From Candidatus Woesearchaeota archaeon (GTDB taxonomy: Archaea; Nanobdellota; Nanobdellia; SCGC-AAA011-G17; UBA489), in the NCBI GenBank assembly GCA_018658955.1, contig JABIPM010000036.1, positions 1 through 5,976 of the forward strand: a stretch of DNA of 5,976 bases, in the 5' to 3' direction. The notes under the pieces were generated by a model. It had not been told where the DNA came from. It did no database searches and saw only the letters and a program-made list of their open reading frames with translations. Within the stretch, counting starts at the first letter, position 1. Every line of letters starts with the position of its first letter. Positions 1-4,182 of the stretch are shown here, piece after piece. The position numbers and the translations under genes are program-made.

Positions 1-141
1 AGAAAAGAACTGTAAAAAGAAAAGCAGTTAAGAAAAGAACTGTAAAAAGAAAAGCAGTTAAGAAAAGAACTGTAAAAAGAAAAGCAGTTAAGAAAAGAAC
101 TGTAAAAAGAAAAGCAGTTAAGAAAAGAACTGTAAAAAGAA
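1..141 (+). repeat. 30-bp perfect tandem repeat, about 4.7 copies
   Basis: The unit begins agaaaagaactgtaaaaaga and is completed by aaagcagtta. Copies at 1-30, 31-60, 61-90 and 91-120 are identical at every base, and the match continues to 141 before diverging. The 30-bp period keeps the reading frame and gives a 10-residue protein repeat. The array may extend beyond the left edge. No synonymous differences have built up, which points to recent expansion or ongoing homogenisation by slippage or recombination. Confidence 0.97.
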
Positions 142-161
142 CAATCAGAAGAAGAAAGTAA
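1..161 (+). CDS. C-terminus of a Lys/Arg-rich repeat protein (5' partial)
   Basis: The open frame enters from the left edge (first full codon at 3) and ends at TAA 159-161, giving 52 visible residues. They consist of four identical copies of the decapeptide KRTVKRKAVK and a final KRTVKR followed by TIRRRK. Six of ten residues per repeat are Lys or Arg and there is no acidic residue in the whole stretch, so this tail is intensely cationic and probably disordered until bound. Such tails usually contact nucleic acid, as in histone H1-like nucleoid proteins or extensions of ribosomal proteins; this is inference, since the folded part of the protein lies outside the window and I cannot name the family. 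The other two frames contain a stop in every repeat, which supports this frame. A hairpin terminator follows 14 bases after the stop. Confidence 0.75.
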   Translation, partial: KRTVKRKAVKKRTVKRKAVKKRTVKRKAVKKRTVKRKAVKKRTVKRTIRRRK

Positions 162-175
162 TTTTTTTAATGATT

Positions 176-205
176 GTAAGGGTCCTTAATGGACCCTTAC
201 TTTTT
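176..205 (+). terminator. Hairpin terminator after the repeat protein gene
   Basis: A perfect 10-bp stem (gtaagggtcc at 176-185 with ggacccttac at 191-200) encloses the loop ttaat and is followed by five T at 201-205. A T-run at 162-168 precedes it, which on its own could act as an archaeal U-tract terminator. The stem lies between convergent genes (stops at 161 and 210), so it may also hinder transcription arriving from the minus strand, although no U-tract follows it in that direction. Confidence 0.75.
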
Positions 206-209
206 AATT

Positions 210-482
210 TTATTTAGTGTAGAATTCTTTAAATTCTACCGCTGTTGAGATATAAATTGGTTGAGCATTTTCAACTAAATCTCCAGTTAGTTCTGAAGCC
301 TCGCCATACTCAAAAACTCTGTGGGTAGGTATGTGGGATTCAATTTCATTTAATGTATCAACTAGGTCTCCTAGCGAATCTCCCTTAAGATAAAAGATGT
401 GGTCTTTATCTCCTTCCGCTATGAATTTTGTAGAACAATCTACTTTATCATAAAGGCTGCTATCTAAAAAATATTCTTTCAT
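210..482 (-). CDS. Small acidic protein of unknown function
   Basis: This encodes 90 residues, starting MKEYFLDSSLYDKVDC and ending EFKEFYTK. I do not recognise the family. The protein is rich in Asp and Glu, has no signal peptide or membrane segment, and contains a single Cys (residue 16), so it is probably cytosolic and compact. The start is well supported: GGAGATG (minus strand, 496-490) lies seven bases upstream of the ATG. An overlapping ATG at 492-490 is out of frame. The gene has a free upstream region of about 90 bases between it and the terminator of the neighbouring minus-strand gene, so it is probably transcribed alone. Its 3' end converges with the repeat protein gene. It could be an antitoxin-like or accessory acidic protein, but nothing in the sequence shows this. 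Confidence 0.65.
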   Translation of the reverse strand: MKEYFLDSSLYDKVDCSTKFIAEGDKDHIFYLKGDSLGDLVDTLNEIESHIPTHRVFEYGEASELTGDLVENAQPIYISTAVEFKEFYTK

Positions 483-540
483 TGTTATTCATCTCCAAAC
501 ACTGTTTGCCATTGTGGCCTATGATAATCAATACTGTTTA

Positions 541-566
541 GTTTAAAAAGTTTTATAGTATAAAAA
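541..566 (-). promoter_or_regulatory. Possible TATA region for the small acidic protein
   Basis: Read on the minus strand, this segment holds two candidate TATA boxes, ctataaaac (centre near 555) and ctttttaaac (centre near 545). Either would put transcription start roughly 35-50 bases ahead of the ATG at 482, leaving room for the ribosome binding site at 496-493. Assigned from AT pattern and spacing only; neither is an exact copy of the CTTTATAAA motif seen elsewhere in the window. Confidence 0.4.
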
Positions 567-601
567 AGAAAGAAAAAAGTGCGATTAATTTCGCACTTTT
601 T
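562..601 (-). terminator. Hairpin and U-tract terminator of the secreted helical protein gene
   Basis: An 11-bp perfect inverted repeat (574-584 with 591-601, six-base loop) starts 10 bases after the stop codon at 611. Read on the minus strand, the stem ends in T-rich sequence (cttttttctttctttttta), as expected for termination of the gene at 611-1441. It separates that gene from the small acidic protein gene downstream. Confidence 0.75.
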
Positions 602-610
602 CTAAAGATA

Positions 611-1441
611 TTATTTTTTCAGTTCTATGTACGTAGTTTTTACTTGTGAGTAAATGCTTCTTGCTATGGGTGCTGCATTCTTAATGTAATTGTTTACATT
701 TTTCATTGAGTCTGCTGCGTCTTTGTAGTTTTTTACATTTCCCCATTGAGCTACTAATGAATCATAGTCTGATTCTAGTGTTGCTTGTTTAGCTTCCATA
801 TCTGCAATTAATGCATTTGATGCTGTTAGGTCTACTCCAGGAGCTACTTTATCTTGTAGTTCGTGTGCTTTGTTAATCATTTTGTCAACTTGGCCAAGTA
901 CCCATTGAGCTTTACATGCGCCTGCTCTGGAAACTGCTTGGTAGAAAACTCCACTAAAGTCTTCTTTGTAAAAGTTTCTCATTCTACTAAGGAATCCATT
1001 CAAATCTTTTCTTGGACTTGTGGATGTTGCTTCCCATGCATCGATGTCCGATCTAAGTTTTGCGATATTAGATTGTACTTCTTTAAGATATGTGCTTGAA
1101 CTTTCTTCTGATAGACATGTGCTTTTTGTTTTGCTGTCTAGTGTAGTTAGTTCTTTGCTTAATTTATCCAATGCTGAAATAAGTTCGCTTTTTACTTCCT
1201 CTGCGTCATCAAGTGTAAGTGTGTTTCTTTTTCTTACATCAGATAAGAACTTAGAAAGTTCTGAACTTACTTGCTTGAAGTTGTTTCTACTTGCCGTAAT
1301 TTGGTTTGATGCTGTTTGCCATTTTGCATGTGCTTGGGCATCCCATTTGTTTGCTTCAAATGCAAAAGCTGAAGGGACCATTCCAACCATGAAAATGGAA
1401 AGTATCAGCAATGCACCGATTTTTTTCATTGTGTTTTTCAT
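611..1441 (-). CDS. Secreted helical (coiled-coil-like) protein, function unknown
   Basis: This encodes 276 residues. The N-terminus is a Sec signal peptide: a basic stretch MKNTMKK, a hydrophobic core at about residues 8-22, then PSAFA with likely signal peptidase I cleavage after Ala27. The mature protein is rich in Ala, Ser, Lys, Asp and Leu, almost without Pro or Gly, and reads as long amphipathic helices, so I expect an exported helical bundle or coiled coil. It has only two Cys (109 and 176), which could form one disulphide outside the cell. There is no second membrane segment and no recognisable lipobox, so it is probably released or held by protein contacts. The start at 1441 is favoured over Met5 because AGGAG (minus strand, 1454-1450) lies eight bases upstream of it. 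It has its own TATA box and terminator, so it looks monocistronic. I cannot assign a family; a periplasm-like scaffold, adhesin or binding protein are all possible. Confidence 0.8.
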   Translation of the reverse strand: MKNTMKKIGALLILSIFMVGMVPSAFAFEANKWDAQAHAKWQTASNQITASRNNFKQVSSELSKFLSDVRKRNTLTLDDAEEVKSELISALDKLSKELTTLDSKTKSTCLSEESSSTYLKEVQSNIAKLRSDIDAWEATSTSPRKDLNGFLSRMRNFYKEDFSGVFYQAVSRAGACKAQWVLGQVDKMINKAHELQDKVAPGVDLTASNALIADMEAKQATLESDYDSLVAQWGNVKNYKDAADSMKNVNNYIKNAAPIARSIYSQVKTTYIELKK

Positions 1442-1727
1442 TGTGTTTTCTCCTGTTCAATTCCCCGTTCATTCGAAGTTTTGATCATTATTTTTTGACA
1501 CCTTGTTTGATGTCTGAGATTATTCTGTTATGGGTTGTTTATAAAGAAACTTGCAGATTTCTTCATTTGTAGGTTTAATTTACTTTAAATTACTTTAATT
1601 GGGTTTTTTAGTGGTTGTTTTGATAAATAAGTAATTTATTGTCTTTTTTTGGTTAAACGGGGGCTAAATTGAGCTTGTTGGTAATTTATGTTGAAAAAAG
1701 TAAATTTTCTTTAGAATTAGTAAAAAG
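1442..1727. other. AT-rich intergenic region between secreted protein gene and tRNA-Ser
   Basis: No credible gene is seen on either strand. Reading the minus strand from the tRNA end, it holds the T-run that ends the tRNA transcript (1726-1722), then the TATA box at 1546-1538, then an inferred leader of about 75 bases. The 9-mer ttactttaa occurs at 1580-1588 and 1590-1598, exactly ten bases apart and about 35-60 bases upstream of the TATA box, where a regulator could bind; in such AT-rich DNA this may be chance. Confidence 0.5.
1538..1546 (-). promoter_or_regulatory. TATA box of the secreted helical protein gene
   Basis: The minus strand reads CTTTATAAA, identical to the boxes ahead of tuf and rpsJ. 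With the usual archaeal spacing of about 25 bases, transcription would start near 1516, giving an untranslated leader of about 75 bases, longer than for the other genes in the window. Confidence 0.65.
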
Positions 1728-1810
1728 CGCCGTGACCCGGATTTGAACCGGGATGCCCAGATGGGCCCAGCTTTCCAGGCTGGTGCAATACCAAATTATG
1801 CGATCGCGGC
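1728..1810 (-). tRNA. tRNA-Ser (GGA), class II
   Basis: Folding the minus strand gives a full cloverleaf of 83 bases. The D-arm has a three-pair stem and the G18-G19 pair. The anticodon stem ccagc/gctgg encloses loop ctggaaa with anticodon GGA (1776-1774), reading UCC/UCU serine codons. A long variable arm (gccc/gggc) and discriminator G73 are both serine hallmarks, and the T-arm is a perfect five-pair stem with loop ttcaaat. A15 and U48 can form the Levitt pair. CCA is not encoded; the gene is followed by C and five T (1726-1722), a likely terminator. The acceptor stem has one flaw: gccgcga against tcacggc leaves C5 opposite A68. All other stems are intact, so I think the gene is functional. 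There is no intron. Confidence 0.93.
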
Positions 1811-1840
1811 AGCGTTAAGATATCTTGGAAGATTGCTGGT

Positions 1841-1849
1841 TTTTAAGCT
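1841..1849 (-). promoter_or_regulatory. Likely TATA box of tRNA-Ser
   Basis: The minus strand reads AGCTTAAAA, centred near 1845 and preceded by A-rich sequence that could serve as the TFB recognition element. It is about 35 bases from the mature tRNA 5' end, leaving a short leader of roughly ten bases for RNase P to remove. Confidence 0.5.
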
Positions 1850-1970
1850 TTATCTTGCTGAAATTTGAAGTTGATTTTTCTTTTTTAAGTCGACGTTGTA
1901 ACTGAATAATTAGTCAATTTTTTCAACTAGTATATACACTATAGAATGTTTAGTAAATATATCGATAATG

Positions 1971-1980
1971 TTTATATATA
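1971..1980 (+). promoter_or_regulatory. TATA box of the small + strand gene
   Basis: The sequence tttatatata is centred 32 bases ahead of the ATG at 2007, so transcription would begin only a few bases before that codon. This spacing is the main reason for rejecting the in-frame ATG at 1968, which sits upstream of the box. Confidence 0.5.
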
Positions 1981-2006
1981 ATTCTGCTTTCTATACTTTG
2001 ATCGAA

Positions 2007-2237
2007 ATGAAACTACCTGTACGAATGTGCTGTAGTCTTGAATTGAAACCATTGGATCAAAATAAAAGAGAGACATTATTAACTAAAATCCTAAAGATAG
2101 GAAATAGAGATAACGAAAAGAAAAATATGAAAGAAGTGGCAAAAGAGTTAAATTTGTTGAGAAGGGAAGGATACGATGTAGACAGTTATAGTATGCTGTT
2201 TATGGGTTTCATACAAAGATACGGACTTGGAAATTGA
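2007..2237 (+). CDS. Small basic protein of unknown function, probably leaderless
   Basis: This encodes 76 residues from MKLPVRMCCSLELKP to MGFIQRYGLGN, ending in TGA. I do not recognise it. The middle and C-terminal parts look helical, with a strongly charged stretch (about residues 26-54, rich in Lys, Arg, Asn and Glu), and there is a Cys-Cys pair at 8-9; no signal peptide or membrane segment is seen. The frame stays open upstream to an ATG at 1968, but the TATA box lies inside that extension and would encode a hydrophobic, unlikely N-terminus; 2007 fits a start with little or no leader, and there is no Shine-Dalgarno sequence. Met7 (2025) is another possible start. It stands alone between the divergent tRNA-Ser and the convergent rpsJ. 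Codon content is compatible with a real gene, but at this length chance cannot be excluded. Confidence 0.5.
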   Translation: MKLPVRMCCSLELKPLDQNKRETLLTKILKIGNRDNEKKNMKEVAKELNLLRREGYDVDSYSMLFMGFIQRYGLGN

Positions 2238-2242
2238 ATCTG

Positions 2243-2284
2243 GCGAGGGCCTGTTACATATAGGGTTCGCACTCAAAATTTTTT
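2243..2284 (+). terminator. Candidate imperfect hairpin and T-run terminator
   Basis: Five bases after the TGA at 2237, a GC-rich patch folds imperfectly: 2243-2247 (gcgag, one G.U) pairs with 2266-2270, then 2250-2252 (cct) with 2262-2264 (agg), with a small internal loop and a nine-base apical loop. Six T at 2279-2284 follow. The T-run is the stronger part of the evidence. The patch stands out in GC content from its surroundings. Confidence 0.45.
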
Positions 2285-2322
2285 AAGATAAACTTTTGTA
2301 ATAGAAATCTATTGTTAATAAT

Positions 2323-2341
2323 ATTAAATTTTTTAAAAAAA
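2323..2341 (-). terminator. U-tract terminator of rpsJ
   Basis: Directly after the rpsJ stop (minus strand, 2344-2342) come seven T (2341-2335), then an A-run and further T-rich sequence, forming a weak A/T-only inverted repeat. Oligo-T tracts alone can terminate archaeal transcription. Confidence 0.55.
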
Positions 2342-2650
2342 TTAATCAAATAATTCTATTTCAATATCAACATCTTTTGGTATTGGAACTCTCATAACTA
2401 ATCTTAATGCTCGTTCATTATCTGCAAGATCAATTAATCTTTTATGAATTCTCATTTCAAAATTATCCCATGTAGCTTTTCCGTCTCCACAAGGACTTTT
2501 TCTTGTTGTATGTTTTAAAATTTGAGTTGGTAAGGGAATTGGTCCAGAAATTTTAGTCTTTGTAGACTTAGCTATATCAGTGATATTTGTACAAATCTCA
2601 TTGATTTGTCCGATATCTATTCCACTTAAGTTTATTCTTGCTTTTGCCAT
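2342..2650 (-). CDS. rpsJ: Small ribosomal subunit protein uS10
   Basis: This encodes 102 residues, the normal length for archaeal S10. uS10 sits in the head of the 30S subunit. Diagnostic segments are the N-terminal KARINLSG strand, the loop region SGPIPLPTQ (about residues 35-43), the TRKSPCGDGKATWDNFEMR block and the RIHKRLIDL helix, closing with the acidic end DVDIEIELFD. The gene follows tuf on the same strand, a neighbourhood conserved across many archaea. The 82-base gap holds a hairpin/T-tract and a TATA box whose centre is 27 bases from the ATG, so rpsJ is predicted to be transcribed independently and without a leader; no Shine-Dalgarno sequence precedes the ATG, which agrees. Cys at residue 21 and in SPCGDG are small variations; the family's usual residue in the latter block is Asp. 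Confidence 0.97.
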   Translation of the reverse strand: MAKARINLSGIDIGQINEICTNITDIAKSTKTKISGPIPLPTQILKHTTRKSPCGDGKATWDNFEMRIHKRLIDLADNERALRLVMRVPIPKDVDIEIELFD

Positions 2651-2672
2651 TTTATTATTTTTAGAATCTTAA

Positions 2673-2681
2673 TTTATAAAG
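2673..2681 (-). promoter_or_regulatory. TATA box of rpsJ
   Basis: The minus strand reads CTTTATAAA preceded by CAAAAA. Its centre (2677) lies 27 bases from the rpsJ start codon, placing the transcription start at or within two bases of the ATG. It lies just downstream of the tuf terminator, giving rpsJ its own promoter. Confidence 0.75.
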
Positions 2682-2690
2682 TTTTTGTAA

Positions 2691-2722
2691 AGAAAAAAAT
2701 AAGAAAAAAGGGGTTGCCCCCT
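2691..2722 (-). terminator. GNRA-loop hairpin terminator between tuf and rpsJ
   Basis: On the minus strand AGGGG-GCAA-CCCCT (2722-2709) forms a five-pair GC-rich stem with a GCAA (GNRA) tetraloop, followed by TTTTT, then C, TTA and seven T. It begins ten bases after the tuf stop codon (2733). Termination may be partial, so some tuf-rpsJ read-through is possible. Confidence 0.75.
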
Positions 2723-2732
2723 ATTTCTCGTA

Positions 2733-4019
2733 CTATAATTTCTTTTCTTTTAATTCAATACACATACCTGCAGCAACTGTTGATCCAGCATCTCTGATAG
2801 CAAATTTAGACATTTGCGGTATCTCGCCGAATTTTTCAATAACTACTGGTTTTGTAGGTCTTAGTTGTACAACTGCAGCGTCCCCAGTCTTCAATGTGTC
2901 TGGTTTTTCTTTAATTACTGCTCCTGTCGCAGGATCTAATTGTTGTGTTAGTTCTATAAACTGACATGCCACTTGAGATGTGTGGATGTGGAATACAGGT
3001 GTATATCCTTGTGTAACAACAGTAGGATGATTCAAAATCATAATCCTTGCTGTAAATTCACTAGCAATCTTCGGTGGGTTGCTTGCTTCTCCAAGAACGT
3101 CTCCACGTGCAATATCTTTCTTTCCTACTCCTCTAACGCTGAAACCAACGTTGTCACCAGGAATAGCTTCTTGTACTTGCTCGTGATGCATTTCGATGGA
3201 TTTTACTTCACCCGCTACACCATTACCTTCTCTCCCAGGTACGAATACTACTTTTTGACCAACTTTTAATACACCGGTTTCAACTCTTCCTACTGGAACT
3301 ACTCCAATTCCTGAGATGTTATACACATCTTGTAAGGGTAGTCTTAAAGGTAAGTCTACTGGTTTTTCTGGTTCGTCAAATAGATCAATTTGTTCTGAAA
3401 CTGTAGGTCCTTTGTACCAAGTCATATTTTCTGACTTATTGTAAATGTTGTCTCCTTCAAAAGCACTTGCTGGAATGAAGTTAACTTTACTTGGGTCATA
3501 ACCTGCTGTTTGAACTAATTTAGTTAAATTTTCTTTGATTTCATTGAATTTAGCTTCATCGTATTTTACTACGTCCATTTTGTTAACTAGTACACAAAGT
3601 TGGTTAACTCCTAGAGTCTTCAATAACCATAAATGTTCTTTAGTTTGAGGCATTGCTCCTTCATTTGAAGATACAACTAAAAAAGCTACATCTGCTTGTG
3701 AAGAACCTGTAATCATGTTCTTAACGAAATCTTTGTGCCCTGGAGCATCAATGATTGTTGCTTCATAGTTTTTAGACAGGTATTTCTTATATGAAAGGTC
3801 AATTGTTACCCCTCTTTCCTGTTCTTCTTTTAAGTTGTCCATAACGAAAGCGAATTCGAAACCTGCTTTTCCAAGTTCTTTTGCTTTGTCTTTTAACTTT
3901 CTCATAGCTTGCTCATCGACGTTTCCTGAGTCAAACATAAGTCTTCCTACTGATGTAGATTTTCCGTGGTCTACGTGACCTACGAAAATTACGTTTAAAT
4001 GTGGTTTTTCTCTTGCCAT
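2733..4019 (-). CDS. tuf: Translation elongation factor 1-alpha (archaeal EF-Tu)
   Basis: This encodes 428 residues, full length for aEF1A, the GTPase that brings aminoacyl-tRNA to the ribosomal A site. The G domain (about 1-215) shows all motifs: P-loop GHVDHGKS (14-21), switch I ending ERGVTID with Thr72, DAPGHKDF (91-98) with the catalytic His95, NKMD (146-149) and SAF (185-187). Two beta-barrel domains follow, with typical blocks such as [31 protein letters not shown] and, near the end, [15 protein letters not shown]. The insertion around residues 31-65 ([17 protein letters not shown]) is the archaeal/eukaryotic form and not the bacterial one. The ATG at 4019 is preceded by GGAG (minus strand, 4035-4032) at a 12-base spacing, and by a TATA box that gives a leader of roughly 35 bases. 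It heads the tuf-rpsJ pair and is divergent from the pilin-like gene. Confidence 0.98.
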   Translation of the reverse strand: MAREKPHLNVIFVGHVDHGKSTSVGRLMFDSGNVDEQAMRKLKDKAKELGKAGFEFAFVMDNLKEEQERGVTIDLSYKKYLSKNYEATIIDAPGHKDFVKNMITGSSQADVAFLVVSSNEGAMPQTKEHLWLLKTLGVNQLCVLVNKMDVVKYDEAKFNEIKENLTKLVQTAGYDPSKVNFIPASAFEGDNIYNKSENMTWYKGPTVSEQIDLFDEPEKPVDLPLRLPLQDVYNISGIGVVPVGRVETGVLKVGQKVVFVPGREGNGVAGEVKSIEMHHEQVQEAIPGDNVGFSVRGVGKKDIARGDVLGEASNPPKIASEFTARIMILNHPTVVTQGYTPVFHIHTSQVACQFIELTQQLDPATGAVIKEKPDTLKTGDAAVVQLRPTKPVVIEKFGEIPQMSKFAIRDAGSTVAAGMCIELKEKKL

Positions 4020-4077
4020 TTTGATTTTTTTCTCCGTAAATTGTAATATTAAATGTAACTCTGAAAACTGAATCTGG

Positions 4078-4086
4078 TTTATAAAG
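4078..4086 (-). promoter_or_regulatory. TATA box of tuf
   Basis: The minus strand reads CTTTATAAA, preceded by CAAAAT, which fits the A-rich TFB recognition element. Its centre is 63 bases from the tuf start codon, so transcription would start near 4056. It is the same 9-mer as in the rpsJ and secreted protein promoters. Confidence 0.75.
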
Positions 4087-4150
4087 ATTTTGGTGTGTTT
4101 TTGGAGTATATTCGTTCTTTTGATTGTTTTTTTTTGGTTTATTTAAAAAC

Positions 4151-4160
4151 ATTTTTAAAG
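4151..4160 (+). promoter_or_regulatory. Likely TATA box of the pilin-like Cys-rich protein gene
   Basis: The sequence atttttaaag is centred about 27 bases ahead of the ATG at 4183, the same distance as for rpsJ, and so predicts a leaderless or nearly leaderless mRNA. A second AT-rich element (tttaaaaac, 4142-4150) would instead give a leader of about ten bases. The GGAG at 4179-4182 touches the ATG directly, too close to serve as an ordinary ribosome binding site for it. Confidence 0.45.
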
Positions 4161-4182
4161 ATTTTATGGTTTAAAAAAGGAG

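Noticed and set aside
1..141. The regular 30-bp repeats as a CRISPR array
   Set aside because: The copies are directly joined with no spacers, and they keep one open reading frame that ends in a stop followed by a terminator.
1020..1484. A long open frame on the + strand opposite the secreted protein gene
   Set aside because: It mirrors the coding sequence on the other strand, is Ser/Leu-rich low-complexity, and lacks promoter support; the minus-strand frame has a signal peptide, ribosome binding site and terminator.
1926..1945. Near-palindrome around gtatatac (TAGT...ACTA arms) as an operator
   Set aside because: It is short, AT-only in the core, and occurs once; in DNA of this composition it is expected by chance.
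1968..2006. The upstream in-frame ATG at 1968 as the start of the small + strand gene
   Set aside because: The TATA box lies at 1971-1980, inside that extension, so a transcript driven by it would not contain the codon.
1728..2237. tRNA-Ser as an integration site with the small gene as part of an inserted element
   Set aside because: No second copy of the tRNA 3' end, integrase or other mobile gene is visible in the window.
2259..2276. Resemblance of agggttcgcactc to a tRNA T-arm
   Set aside because: The flanking bases do not form the five-pair T stem and no acceptor, D or anticodon arm is present.
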